Notes: a model not told the origin generated them from the sequence alone. Positions 1 to 8,376 are shown, counted from the first letter of the stretch. The stretch: DNA of 64,000 bases from Ewingella sp963519305 (GCA_963519305.1 CAUQMS010000021.1:1-64000); one strand, 5' to 3'. Program-made: numbers and translations.

Positions 1-356
1 TCAATAACTACCTGTCTATGAACAAGAAAGGTACTATTGTTACTGGTAAAGTCACAGCAGTTGACGCCAAAGGTGCTACAGTTGAATTGGCAGGCGGCGT
101 AGAAGGTTACCTGCGTGCTTCTGAAGCTTCTCGCGACCGTATTGAAGACGCAACTCTGGTTCTGAGCGTTGGTGATGATGTTGAAGCTAAATTCACCGGT
201 GTTGATCGTAAGAACCGCGTAGTAAGCCTGTCCGTCCGTGCTAAGGATGAGTCAGACGAGAAAGAAGCAATCGCTGTGGTTAACAACAAACCGGCAGAAG
301 AAAGCAACTTCTCTAACGCTATGGCTGAAGCGTTCAAAGCGGCAAAAGGCGAGTAA
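1..356 (+). CDS. rpsA: 30S ribosomal protein S1, C-terminal part (5' end outside window)
   Basis: The open frame runs from base 3 with no start, so the window begins inside the gene. The readable residues cover the last S1/OB-fold repeat, with the motif VDAKGATVEL and the KFTGVDRKNR strand, and then the acidic, alanine-rich tail ending AMAEAFKAAKGE that is typical of enterobacterial S1. S1 binds mRNA on the 30S subunit and helps initiation on weak Shine-Dalgarno sites. The internal ATG at 18 is a Met inside the protein, not a start. ihfB follows 63 bp downstream in the same direction, the usual rpsA-ihfB arrangement. Identification is secure; only the missing N-terminal part cannot be judged. 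Confidence 0.97.
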   Translation, partial: NNYLSMNKKGTIVTGKVTAVDAKGATVELAGGVEGYLRASEASRDRIEDATLVLSVGDDVEAKFTGVDRKNRVVSLSVRAKDESDEKEAIAVVNNKPAEESNFSNAMAEAFKAAKGE

Positions 357-362
357 TGACGG

Positions 363-384
363 GGGACGGTATTTATACCGTCCC
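363..384 (+). other. Stem-loop between rpsA and ihfB
   Basis: A perfect 9-bp stem (GGGACGGTA / TACCGTCCC) with the loop TTTA lies just after the rpsA stop. No T-run follows, so it is not a classical intrinsic terminator. It more likely protects the rpsA 3' end or partly attenuates read-through into ihfB. Confidence 0.6.
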
Positions 385-419
385 GAAACGGTAGTTTAGC
401 TGCAAAGCTTGGAGGTAAT

Positions 420-704
420 ATGACCAAGTCTGAACTTATTGAAAGACTTGCTGGCCAGCACTCTCATGTCCCGGCGAAAGCCATTGAGGATGCAGTGAAA
501 GAGATGCTTGAACATATGGCTGCAACTTTAGCTGATGGCGAACGCATTGAGATCCGTGGGTTTGGCAGTTTTTCTCTTCACTACCGTGCTCCGCGTGTTG
601 GGCGTAACCCAAAAACTGGCGACAAAGTGGAACTGGATGGTAAATACGTTCCGCATTTCAAGCCAGGGAAAGAGTTGCGTGATCGCGCGAATATTTATGG
701 CTAA
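420..704 (+). CDS. ihfB: Integration host factor subunit beta
   Basis: This 94-residue protein has the full length of IHF-beta. It carries the HU/IHF DNA-binding fold with GFGSFSLHYR and the signature RVGRNPKTGDKVEL around residues 55-70, which includes the Pro of the intercalating beta-arm. IHF is an IhfA-IhfB heterodimer that bends DNA sharply at specific sites and acts in replication, recombination and sigma-54 transcription. The start at 420 is preceded by a good ribosome site, TTGGAGGT, at suitable spacing. The position directly after rpsA is conserved across enterobacteria, and an intrinsic terminator follows. No anomalies were seen. Confidence 0.98.
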   Translation: MTKSELIERLAGQHSHVPAKAIEDAVKEMLEHMAATLADGERIEIRGFGSFSLHYRAPRVGRNPKTGDKVELDGKYVPHFKPGKELRDRANIYG

Positions 705-746
705 GACTACGGTCTGACATAAATTCTGCCTATAGCGAACGTAAAG

Positions 747-775
747 CGGTGCCTTTTTAAGGTGCCGTTTTTTTT
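747..775 (+). terminator. Intrinsic terminator after ihfB
   Basis: A 7-bp stem, CGGTGCC / GGTGCCG, includes two G-U pairs and a 7-base loop. A run of eight T follows. It lies 43 bp after the ihfB stop. Confidence 0.75.
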
Positions 776-965
776 GCATAAAATTCATCCCGATCTGCAC
801 GTTTATTCTGCGCGATGTCTCGCATCGTTCATCTCTTCAGCTTGTCCCTGTATACCCTCACAATCATACTTGCTACCGCAAATGCGGGATGTTGAACCCG
901 TTTTTAAGCTGCTTCAGGGTCAGTGTTAAGCCAAGGATGCCATTATTAAAATCTCAATAGATGAG

Positions 966-3221
966 ATGGCGCTTGCCGCCATAGCGGGAATGCTTCCGCT
1001 GCTCGTTTTGCCCAACTTACCCTCACCGGCGGGCTGCCTGTTTATTGCTGTTTTAGCGTGCGCATTAGGGCTGATTCGTCACAAAATCGCCTGCTTCGGC
1101 GCCATACTGCTATTGAGCTTTGTTTGGGCAACCAGTCAGGGGCAGCATCTGTTAGTGCAAACGGACAGGCTGAGTGAGGGAAATGTAGAGATGCTTGCCA
1201 GCGTTCAGTCGATAAATTTAGGGCGACAAGATAAGCATCAGATTATCATGAAGATTATTGAAGTCGCGGGCGCACCTGTCTTCTTTCCTGTTTACTTCAG
1301 GGCCCGGTGGGAAAATACTTCAATGGATTACTGTGCCGGACAGGTGTGGAAATTAAAAACCAATTTGAGGCCAGTCCATGCTTCTCTCAATGAAGGGGGA
1401 TTTGATTCCCAGCGCTGGGCAGTGGCAAATCATTGGCCCCTGCAGGGCCAAATAAGGCAGGGAAGCGTTCTTCATGAAAGTTGTGATCTGCGCCAGCGTT
1501 TTATCTCGGCTGTTAACAATGAGCTGGTGGGGATGACTAACCGGGCTGTGCTCGTCGCATTAGGCTTTGGTGAGAAAGGACTGATTGGCCCGGAGGATAA
1601 TGCCCTTTTGCAAAAAACAGGTGTTGCGCATCTGGTCGCGATATCAGGGCTGCACATTGGTATCGCTGCCTGGATCGGTTGGTTACTGGCAAGGGCGATG
1701 CAGTACTTCTTGCCCCTGAGATTTATTGACTACCGTTTTCCCCTGATTATCAGCGAAGTCACGCTGCTCATTTACACCTGGCTGGCCGGATGTAACGCCC
1801 CGGCGCTGCGCGCTGCGCTGGCGCTTTCTTTGTGGCTTGCGTTACGCTTATGCCGTGTCCGATGCCATCCCTGGCAGGTGTGGTTGTGGGGAATGGCATT
1901 GTTGTTGCTGATGGATCCATTAAGTATTCTGTCTGACAGCTTCTGGCTCTCCTGCTTAGCCGTCGCAACGCTGATTTTTTGGTTTCAATGGGCTCCTCTG
2001 CCTGCAAAGTTCAGCCGTCACTGGTATTGGGCTGCTTTGCGGTGGGCGCACCTGCAGCTCGGAATGACATTGTTACTACTGCCCATGCAAATAGGGCTGT
2101 TTCACGGCATAAATTACGCCTCTTTCATGGCAAACATGTGGGCGGTGCCCATTGTTTCACTCTCCACCGTCCCGCTGGTTCTGCTGGGATTGATCGGCCA
2201 CTTTATATTCCCGACCGTGATGAACGCATGGGTCTGGTCGGTTGCAGATAACACGCTTTCACTGGCATTTTGGGGAGTGAGGAAATTTGCTGAAGACTGG
2301 TTTTATTTGGGCGCATCAACTTTCTCTCTGGCGTTCACTGGCTGGGCTGGTGTAATGATTTGGCGGTTTGGCTGGCAGCGGACCTGTCCGGCAAGCGTAT
2401 TAGCTTTGCTGGCGGCCATGGGGGTTTGGCTGAATATGAAAGCCCCCGAGCGCTGGAGGGTCGATATGATCGACGTTGGTCACGGTCTGGCGACGTTGAT
2501 CAGTAAAAACGGGAAAGGCATTTTATATGACACGGGTAATCGCTGGGAGGGGGGCTCAGCGGCAGAGATGAATATTTTGCCATTCTTGCGCTGGCAACAT
2601 ATCGACGTGGAGCAGATTATCATCAGCCATGGTGATGAAGACCATCGTGGCGGTCTGGAAAGCATAGGCAGGGCTTTCCCGCGGGCAAGCGTGCGTGAAA
2701 GTTCAGTGAGTGCCTCGCTGCCATGTCGTAGCGGACAAGGCTGGACGTGGCAGGGGTTACACTTCAACGCGCTTTGGCCGGATAAACTAACCGACAGACC
2801 GTCGAATGATGACAGCTGCGTTATCCGCATTGATGACGGTAAATTTAGCGTTTTGCTTACCGGGGATATTGAGGCGGCTTCAGAGCGCAATCTGGTTTCC
2901 CGATATCATCATGAACTGAGTTCTACACTGATGCAGGTTCCCCACCACGGGAGTAACACATCATCGACTGGGCCTTTCCTGCGCACGGTCAATCCGGAAA
3001 TTTCCATAGCTTCAGCATCGCGGTTTAATAAATGGCATCTTCCTGCCCAAAAAGTAGTCAGTCGCTATTACCACGCCAATCTCGCCTGGCGAGATACTGC
3101 GCATTCTGGGCAACTGACTGTTCGTTTTTACGACGATTATTGGTCTATTAATGGCTTACGTGAGCAAATATTTCCCCGTTGGTATCACCGCCGGTTTGGT
3201 GTATCGGGTGATAATGAGTAG
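966..3221 (+). CDS. comEC: ComEC/Rec2-family DNA uptake channel protein
   Basis: This 751-residue inner-membrane protein matches the length of E. coli YcaI/ComEC. It has N-terminal hydrophobic segments followed by a soluble domain. The central Competence domain contains TGVAHLVAISGLHIG (about residues 218-232) and many membrane helices. The C-terminal metallo-beta-lactamase-like domain has ISHGDEDHRGG, LLTGDIE and VPHHGSNTSS. The family moves single-stranded DNA across the inner membrane; the C-terminal domain is thought to be a nuclease. The HxDxDH form of the metal motif is common in ComEC. The start at 966 lacks a clear Shine-Dalgarno site, so the exact N-terminus is uncertain. msbA follows after 38 bp. 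The window also encodes Sxy, the competence regulator. Confidence 0.93.
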   Translation: MALAAIAGMLPLLVLPNLPSPAGCLFIAVLACALGLIRHKIACFGAILLLSFVWATSQGQHLLVQTDRLSEGNVEMLASVQSINLGRQDKHQIIMKIIEVAGAPVFFPVYFRARWENTSMDYCAGQVWKLKTNLRPVHASLNEGGFDSQRWAVANHWPLQGQIRQGSVLHESCDLRQRFISAVNNELVGMTNRAVLVALGFGEKGLIGPEDNALLQKTGVAHLVAISGLHIGIAAWIGWLLARAMQYFLPLRFIDYRFPLIISEVTLLIYTWLAGCNAPALRAALALSLWLALRLCRVRCHPWQVWLWGMALLLLMDPLSILSDSFWLSCLAVATLIFWFQWAPLPAKFSRHWYWAALRWAHLQLGMTLLLLPMQIGLFHGINYASFMANMWAVPIVSLSTVPLVLLGLIGHFIFPTVMNAWVWSVADNTLSLAFWGVRKFAEDWFYLGASTFSLAFTGWAGVMIWRFGWQRTCPASVLALLAAMGVWLNMKAPERWRVDMIDVGHGLATLISKNGKGILYDTGNRWEGGSAAEMNILPFLRWQHIDVEQIIISHGDEDHRGGLESIGRAFPRASVRESSVSASLPCRSGQGWTWQGLHFNALWPDKLTDRPSNDDSCVIRIDDGKFSVLLTGDIEAASERNLVSRYHHELSSTLMQVPHHGSNTSSTGPFLRTVNPEISIASASRFNKWHLPAQKVVSRYYHANLAWRDTAHSGQLTVRFYDDYWSINGLREQIFPRWYHRRFGVSGDNE

Positions 3222-3259
3222 AATGGTCCGCTGTTTCTATCGCTGCTGGTTAATAATGC

Positions 3260-5008
3260 ATGATGAATGATAAAGATCTCTCCACCTGGCAGACATTCCG
3301 TCGCCTATGGCCGATGATCACTCCTTTTAAAACCGGGCTAATTGCTGCGGCTATTGCGCTGGTTGCTAACGCCGCCAGTGATACGTTCATGCTGTCCCTG
3401 CTGAAGCCACTGCTTGATGACGGGTTCGGCAAAGCTGAGCGCTCAATTTTACTCTGGATGCCTTTGGCCGTTATTGGCCTGATGATTGTCCGGGGTATTA
3501 GTGGCTACGTCTCAAGCTACTGTATCTCGTGGGTCTCCGGAAAAGTGGTCATGCAGATGCGCCGCCGCTTGTTTGGGCACATGATGGGCATGCCTGTTGC
3601 TTTCTTCGACCAACAGTCCACCGGGACTCTGTTGTCACGTATAACCTATGATTCTGAGCAGGTCGCATCCTCTTCATCGAGCGCTCTGGTTACTGTCGTA
3701 CGTGAAGGTGCTTCAATCATCGGTCTGTTTATCCTGATGTTTTATTACAGCTGGCAGTTATCCATTATCCTGGTCGTTATTGCCCCGATTGTTTCTATCG
3801 TTATCCGTGTCGTCTCCAAACGTTTCCGTGATATCAGTAAAAATATGCAAAACACCATGGGTCATGTGACGACCAGTGCGGAACAGATGCTGAAAGGGCA
3901 CAAGGAAGTTTTGATTTTTGGCGGGCAGAAAGTTGAAACTGAGCGCTTTGACTCGGTCAGCAACCGTATGCGCCAACAGGGCATGCGCCTGGTGTCAGCA
4001 TCATCGATTTCAGACCCTATCATTCAGCTGATTGCTTCTCTGGCACTGGCATTCGTACTTTATGCGGCCAGTTTCCCTTCCGTGATGGAAACGTTGAGTG
4101 CGGGTACGATCACCGTGGTCTTCTCTTCCATGATTGCCCTGATGCGCCCGCTGAAGTCATTAACTAACGTGAATGCCCAGTTCCAGCGCGGTATGGCTGC
4201 CTGCCAGACGCTGTTCTCCATTCTGGATATGGAACAGGAAAAAGATGACGGTAAGCGCGTTGTAGAACGTGTGAAGGGCGATGTTGAATTCAAAAACGTA
4301 ACCTTCACCTATCCTGGCCGTGATATCCCGGCATTACGCGATGTTGCTTTCACTATCCCTGCCGGGCGTACCGTTGCGCTCGTAGGGCGCTCGGGTTCAG
4401 GTAAATCCACTATTGCCAACTTGCTCACCCGTTTTTACGACATTCAGCAAGGTGAGATCCTGCTGGATGGCCATGATCTGCGTGAATATACTTTATCTTC
4501 CCTGCGTAATCAGGTGGCATTAGTCTCGCAAAACGTCCATCTGTTCAATGACACCATTGCCAATAATATTGCTTATGCGCGCACCGATGTGTTCACTCGT
4601 GAAGATATCGAGAAAGCCGCCACTATGGCCTATGCGATGGATTTCATCAGCAAAATGGATAATGGCCTTGATACCGTCATTGGTGAAAATGGCGTATTAC
4701 TCTCTGGCGGACAACGTCAGCGTATTGCCATTGCCCGTGCACTTTTACGTGACTCACCGGTGCTCATTCTCGATGAAGCCACATCGGCGCTTGATACAGA
4801 ATCCGAGCGTGCCATCCAGGCTGCGCTGGATGAACTGCAAAAGAACCGTACTTCACTCGTCATTGCGCACCGTCTTTCAACTATCGAAAAAGCTGATGAA
4901 ATTCTGGTTATCGAGGACGGGCGTGTGGTTGAGCGCGGTAATCATGCCGATTTGCTGGCTCAGCGTGGTGCGTATGCACAGCTGCACCGGATGCAATTTG
5001 GTCAATGA
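3260..5008 (+). CDS. msbA: Lipid A / phospholipid flippase, ABC half-transporter
   Basis: The protein is 582 residues, exactly the E. coli MsbA length. An N-terminal six-helix transmembrane domain comes first. The ABC ATPase domain follows, with Walker A GRSGSGKST (about 376-384), signature LSGGQRQR and Walker B VLILDEATSALD. It works as a homodimer that flips core-lipid A across the inner membrane. The start at 3260 gives MMNDKDLSTW, aligning with E. coli MHNDKDLSTW. An ATG at 3256 in another frame gives only four codons. The stop overlaps the lpxK start in an ATGA, indicating translational coupling of the two lipid A genes. The protein is highly conserved and intact. Confidence 0.98.
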   Translation: MMNDKDLSTWQTFRRLWPMITPFKTGLIAAAIALVANAASDTFMLSLLKPLLDDGFGKAERSILLWMPLAVIGLMIVRGISGYVSSYCISWVSGKVVMQMRRRLFGHMMGMPVAFFDQQSTGTLLSRITYDSEQVASSSSSALVTVVREGASIIGLFILMFYYSWQLSIILVVIAPIVSIVIRVVSKRFRDISKNMQNTMGHVTTSAEQMLKGHKEVLIFGGQKVETERFDSVSNRMRQQGMRLVSASSISDPIIQLIASLALAFVLYAASFPSVMETLSAGTITVVFSSMIALMRPLKSLTNVNAQFQRGMAACQTLFSILDMEQEKDDGKRVVERVKGDVEFKNVTFTYPGRDIPALRDVAFTIPAGRTVALVGRSGSGKSTIANLLTRFYDIQQGEILLDGHDLREYTLSSLRNQVALVSQNVHLFNDTIANNIAYARTDVFTREDIEKAATMAYAMDFISKMDNGLDTVIGENGVLLSGGQRQRIAIARALLRDSPVLILDEATSALDTESERAIQAALDELQKNRTSLVIAHRLSTIEKADEILVIEDGRVVERGNHADLLAQRGAYAQLHRMQFGQ

Positions 5009-5988
5009 TAGAGCGCATCTGGTCAGGTAAATCATCGCTTTATCTGTTGCTGCTGCCTTTTTCATGGCTGTACGGGCTGATCACGATTGCGCTTCGTTAC
5101 AGTTATAAAAAAGGATGGAAAAAGAGCTGGCGCGCCCCGCTACCGGTGGTCGTGGTCGGTAATTTAACCGCGGGTGGCAACGGAAAAACACCGGTGGTGA
5201 TCTGGCTGGTTGAGACCTTAAAACAGCGGGGTTTGCGTGCTGGCGTTGTGTCGCGCGGCTACGGCGGAAAGGCGGCACAGTACCCGCTGGTGCTGGATGC
5301 CACCACTACAACGGCTGAGGCCGGTGATGAACCTGTACTGATATTTCAGCGTACGGGGGCACCGGTGGCGGTTTCGCCAGTTCGGTCAGACGCGGTCAAA
5401 GCCCTGGTGGCAAGCCATGCGCTTGATGTGATCGTCACGGATGACGGTCTGCAACATTACGCGCTGCAACGTGATATTGAAGTCGTGGTGATCGACGGCG
5501 TTCGGCGTTTTGGAAACGGATGGTGGCTGCCTGCTGGGCCCATGCGTGAACGAGCTGCACGCCTGCGCTCGGTTGACGCTGTGATCACCAACGGTGGCAC
5601 GGCTATGACTGGTGAAATTGCGATGGTTCTCGATGCCGGGCTGGCGGTGAATATTCTGACCGGCGAACGCTGTGAAGTGACAGCTTTGCAGAATATTGTC
5701 GCGATGGCTGGAATAGGGCACCCACCGCGCTTTTTCACCACGTTGAAAAATCTTGGCGTTATAGCGCAGGCAGAGATCGCTTTTGCCGATCATCAGGATT
5801 ATCAACCCGCACAGTTGAAACGGTTAACTACTGGCAGTCAGATATTACTGATGACAGAAAAAGATGCAGTGAAATGCCGTTTGTTTGCCGACCCAAACTG
5901 GTGGTATTTGCCTGTTGATGCCAGCATTTCTGCTGAACAATCTGAAAATTTCATCAATAAAATCGAGCAGTTAATGTCGCATAAATAA
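5005..5988 (+). CDS. lpxK: Tetraacyldisaccharide 4'-kinase
   Basis: This 327-residue enzyme (E. coli 328) phosphorylates the 4' position of the lipid A disaccharide at the inner membrane. A hydrophobic N-terminal segment at about residues 11-30 anchors it. The P-loop-like motif GNLTAGGNGKT lies at 52-62, and the DDGLQHYALQRD motif follows near residue 145. It overlaps msbA by 4 bp, so the kinase and the flippase are made together. No obvious T-rich terminator follows; the next 477 bp are AT-rich and lead to a cold-shock-type gene that is absent at this place in E. coli. Confidence 0.98.
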   Translation: MIERIWSGKSSLYLLLLPFSWLYGLITIALRYSYKKGWKKSWRAPLPVVVVGNLTAGGNGKTPVVIWLVETLKQRGLRAGVVSRGYGGKAAQYPLVLDATTTTAEAGDEPVLIFQRTGAPVAVSPVRSDAVKALVASHALDVIVTDDGLQHYALQRDIEVVVIDGVRRFGNGWWLPAGPMRERAARLRSVDAVITNGGTAMTGEIAMVLDAGLAVNILTGERCEVTALQNIVAMAGIGHPPRFFTTLKNLGVIAQAEIAFADHQDYQPAQLKRLTTGSQILLMTEKDAVKCRLFADPNWWYLPVDASISAEQSENFINKIEQLMSHK

Positions 5989-6465
5989 TTTTCCTTACAG
6001 GTCGCCATCTTCTCATGACATCATTTGAGTGATCTCATTCTGGATTCGGATTTTTTTAACTTTATGATTAATAATCATAAATAAGTACTTACTCTTCCTT
6101 CTGGATTTATTTTCGACAATAGGCTTGCTATTAGTTTTTACTTATGAGTAAATGCTTTCCGGCCTGTCATGCAGAGCTATTTATGTACGAGTTAAGAGTT
6201 AAGTAGTTCCTCCCAAAACGTTATCTAATATCTAATGATTCCGCTTCAAAGACGAACCTTCTAAGTCCCTCCCATAAGTATTCAATCTAACCGATTGGCC
6301 CCGATTGCCTTATGGCAGATTTTTCAATGATTTCATTGAAAAAAACACTATTATCACAATCGCTCATTAGAGGTTTTTATAAAAAAATAACTTTAGTATG
6401 GGCAAGCGCATCCGAACAATAATAAAAAGCGTGTTCATGGATGCCCAAATAAAGGATTTACAATT
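5989..6465 (+). promoter_or_regulatory. AT-rich leader region upstream of the cold-shock-type gene
   Basis: No convincing gene was seen in these 477 bp. The region is markedly AT-rich compared with its neighbours and probably contains the promoter and a long leader for the downstream Csp-like gene. A 10-bp inverted repeat (TTTTCAATGA at 6321-6330 and TCATTGAAAA at 6333-6342) could fold in the RNA. No classical cold box could be assigned by eye. The ribosome site AAAGGA is at 6451-6456. Confidence 0.45.
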
Positions 6466-6678
6466 ATGATGTTAAAAATGGGTTTAGTTAAATGGTACAA
6501 CCAGGCCAAAGGTTATGGTTTTATCTGCCCTCTTGATGGTTCGTCTGAAATTTATGTTCAACGTGCCTCGATTGCCAATACCGGCAATAAGTCTTTGAAT
6601 GCAGGGCAGCGTGTAGAGTTCACTACCTACCGCAGCGTGGCTCACGGTCCGGCAGCGGCTGACGTGATTGCCTTCTAA
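6466..6678 (+). CDS. Small cold-shock-domain (CspA-like) protein, atypical RNP2
   Basis: The 70-residue product has the cold-shock fold pattern: GLVKWYNQAKGYGFI with an intact RNP1-type core KGYGFI, and the C-terminal GPAAADVIAF. Csp proteins bind single-stranded RNA or DNA and can act as RNA chaperones. The second motif reads IYVQRAS instead of the usual VFVHFSA, so the conserved His and Phe are replaced by Gln and Arg, which suggests altered nucleic acid binding. There are three in-frame Met codons at 6466, 6469 and 6478; AAAGGA nine bases before 6466 favours the first. The family is clear, but the paralogue cannot be named. E. coli has no such gene between lpxK and ycaQ. Confidence 0.85.
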   Translation: MMLKMGLVKWYNQAKGYGFICPLDGSSEIYVQRASIANTGNKSLNAGQRVEFTTYRSVAHGPAAADVIAF

Positions 6679-6727
6679 GTCTGTCTCAGACTTCAGCGCG
6701 TAAATTTACGCTCTGAGAAAAATATGC

Positions 6728-6769
6728 TATCGGTATCTGTAAGATGATTTTCATTAACGGATACCGATA
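6728..6769. promoter_or_regulatory. 10-bp perfect inverted repeat ending at the ycaQ start codon
   Basis: TATCGGTATC at 6728-6737 and GATACCGATA at 6760-6769 form a perfect inverted repeat with 22 bases between. The right arm ends on the A of the ycaQ ATG (6769). No good Shine-Dalgarno sequence is visible in the gap. The repeat could be a repressor operator or an RNA hairpin that controls access to the start codon. Confidence 0.6.
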
Positions 6770-8007
6770 TGTCTCACCCCGTCATACCTCTCTCTGCCGC
6801 CCGTACTTTGCACCTTGCTGCACAACAGTTACAACACCCCCTTAAGCGAAAACCTGTCCGTGACGATGTGACTTCAGCTATTCACAATATGGCTTTGCTG
6901 CAGATCGACACCATCAGCGTTGTGGCGCGCAGCCCTTATTTGGTCCTCTTCAGCCGCCTTGGTCACTATCCGTCTGAATGGCTCGAAGAGGCGTTAGCTG
7001 CGGGAAAACTCTTTGAATACTGGGCGCATGAAGCCTGTTTTGTGCCCATCGAAGATTACCGGTTATTACGTCATCGTATGCTTACGCCGGAAAAAATGGG
7101 CTGGAAATACTCTCAGGCGTGGATTGATACCCACCATGCGGATATTGCACTGTTGCTCAGTCACATCGCAGATAACGGCCCGGTACGTTCGGCAGATGTC
7201 AGTGCCGAAAAACGTTCGAGCAGCGGCTGGTGGGACTGGAAACCGCATAAAAAACATCTGGAAACGCTGTTCACTTCAGGAAAACTGATGGTAGTGGAGA
7301 GGCGTAATTTTCATCGTGTTTATGATCTGGCTGAAAGGGTATTGCCTGACTGGGACGATGCAACGCAGGCACTCTCTCAAGCTGATGCCGAAATGGAGAT
7401 GTTGCGGCGTTCTGCCCATAGCCTCGGGTTTTTTAAAGCTGAATGGCTGGCAGATTATTACCGCTTAAAGCGCGTAAAAATGGCTGCGGTGATTGAAAAC
7501 TTACTAAAGTGCGGTGAAATCACGACGGTCAATGTCGAAGGGATCGAAGGGGATTGCTATGTTCATCAGTCGCAATATGCCTTATTACAACAGGCGGTGG
7601 ACGGGAAGATCACTTCAACGGTGACCACGTTACTATCCCCCTTTGATCCTGTCGTGTGGGACCGTAAACGCGCATTGACGTTGTTTAATTTCGATTACCG
7701 GCTTGAGTGCTATACGCCGGAAGAAAAACGGAAGTTTGGATATTTCACCTTGCCGGTTTTGCACCGCGGTGAATTGATCGGGCGTGTGGATGCCAAAATC
7801 CATCGAAAAGAGAAAGTGTTTGAGGTTAAAACGCTGCATCTTGAAGAGGGCGTTAAACTCAATGCCCGGCGGATTAAAGATTTAACCGGGGCATTTAACC
7901 GCTGCGCTTTGTGGCATGGCGCTGAAGAGATCTCGACGGGGAACCTTCCCGATGCATTATATGCCAGTTGGGGGAAGGGCTGGTCATTGCTCAGTACAGA
8001 GAGATAA
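6769..8007 (+). CDS. ycaQ: YcaQ/AlkX-type DNA glycosylase (interstrand crosslink repair)
   Basis: This 412-residue protein belongs to the HTH_42 (AlkZ/AlkX) family. These monofunctional glycosylases remove bulky or crosslinking alkylated purines, and E. coli YcaQ unhooks interstrand crosslinks. The QxD motif characteristic of the YcaQ subgroup is seen as QID at residues 45-47, followed by VVARSPYLVLFSRLG and the conserved HEACFVP segment. The N-terminus MSHPVIPLS fits the family. A 10-bp inverted repeat abuts the start codon and suggests its own control. The gene ends at a hairpin that works better as a terminator for the opposite strand. Intact. Confidence 0.93.
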   Translation: MSHPVIPLSAARTLHLAAQQLQHPLKRKPVRDDVTSAIHNMALLQIDTISVVARSPYLVLFSRLGHYPSEWLEEALAAGKLFEYWAHEACFVPIEDYRLLRHRMLTPEKMGWKYSQAWIDTHHADIALLLSHIADNGPVRSADVSAEKRSSSGWWDWKPHKKHLETLFTSGKLMVVERRNFHRVYDLAERVLPDWDDATQALSQADAEMEMLRRSAHSLGFFKAEWLADYYRLKRVKMAAVIENLLKCGEITTVNVEGIEGDCYVHQSQYALLQQAVDGKITSTVTTLLSPFDPVVWDRKRALTLFNFDYRLECYTPEEKRKFGYFTLPVLHRGELIGRVDAKIHRKEKVFEVKTLHLEEGVKLNARRIKDLTGAFNRCALWHGAEEISTGNLPDALYASWGKGWSLLSTER

Positions 8008-8010
8008 TAC

Positions 8011-8040
8011 AAAACAAAACGGCTGCTTTAGGCAGCCGTT
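8011..8040 (-). terminator. Intrinsic terminator of the small minus-strand transcript
   Basis: The stem AACGGCTGC / GCAGCCGTT is nine perfect pairs with a 5-base loop. On the minus strand it is followed by TTGTTTTG. On the plus strand only CTTTCAC follows, so it serves ycaQ less well. Confidence 0.75.
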
Positions 8041-8070
8041 CTTTCACTATGAATGCAGGTGAAAGCAGTA

Positions 8071-8121
8071 TTAGTTACTGTAGTTCGCGAACATTGCGAT
8101 GATTTTGTTGATCAGTTTCAT
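8071..8121 (-). CDS. Predicted 16-residue small protein, AzuC-like
   Basis: The short ORF reads MKLINKIIAMFANYSN, preceded by GAGTGG four bases before the ATG. It is too short for ordinary gene calling. Compared with the first 15 residues of E. coli AzuC (MKLRKILKSMFNNYC), identical positions are M, K, L, M, F, N and Y, with several conservative changes. AzuC is an amphipathic membrane-associated small protein reported to act on GlpD. Here the periodic Ile, Leu and Phe residues with Lys and Asn would also make an amphipathic helix. The protein lacks the AzuC C-terminal half. Its flanking promoter, CRP site and terminator support a real gene; its function is not shown by the sequence. Confidence 0.5.
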   Translation of the reverse strand: MKLINKIIAMFANYSN

Positions 8122-8148
8122 TTTTCCACTCGTAATATGAATTATTTT

Positions 8149-8164
8149 TGTGATGCAGGTCACA
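8149..8164. promoter_or_regulatory. CRP-cAMP consensus site
   Basis: TGTGA-TGCAGG-TCACA is a full match to the CRP consensus half-sites with the 6-bp spacer. It covers about +1 to +16 of the predicted minus-strand start, a position expected to repress. It is over 200 bp from the ycaR start on the other strand. Confidence 0.75.
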
Positions 8165-8170
8165 TAAAAA

Positions 8171-8199
8171 ATTCTACGCCGCTCTGATCGCCTTTGCAA
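8171..8199 (-). promoter_or_regulatory. Sigma-70 promoter for the small minus-strand transcript
   Basis: TTGCAA (4 of 6 consensus bases) and TAGAAT (5 of 6) are separated by 17 bp on the minus strand. They point toward the 16-codon ORF and the CRP site. Confidence 0.55.
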
Positions 8200-8376
8200 G
8201 AGCCCTTGGCCTTGAGCTTCTATTTTTTCCTTAAACACCCGCTGTGTGGCAATCTCTCGCTTCACCGATTAACGGCAGGTAAGGGCTTATGGTATTCTCA
8301 GCACCCTAAGGGTTTATCTCAAAAAGCATTACTGCACTGGCGCTGTTTGCCAGCTGTGTGATCTCGGGGAGGAAGT

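Larger units (their letters stand above)
8010..8164 (-). ncRNA. Predicted ~155-nt small transcript, AzuCR-like (coding and possibly regulatory RNA)
   Basis: The minus strand carries a complete small transcription unit. There is a -35 TTGCAA (8194-8199), a 17-bp spacer and a -10 TAGAAT (8171-8176). The predicted start near 8164 is followed by a 43-nt leader, a 16-codon ORF (8121-8071) and a strong terminator. The terminator has a 9-bp stem (8040-8032 with 8026-8018) and then TTGTTTTG. A perfect CRP consensus lies at the predicted start, which would fit repression by CRP-cAMP. E. coli AzuCR is a dual-function RNA of about 164 nt, CRP-repressed, encoding a small amphipathic protein that begins MKL. 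Homology is an inference; the unit itself is read directly. Confidence 0.6.
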
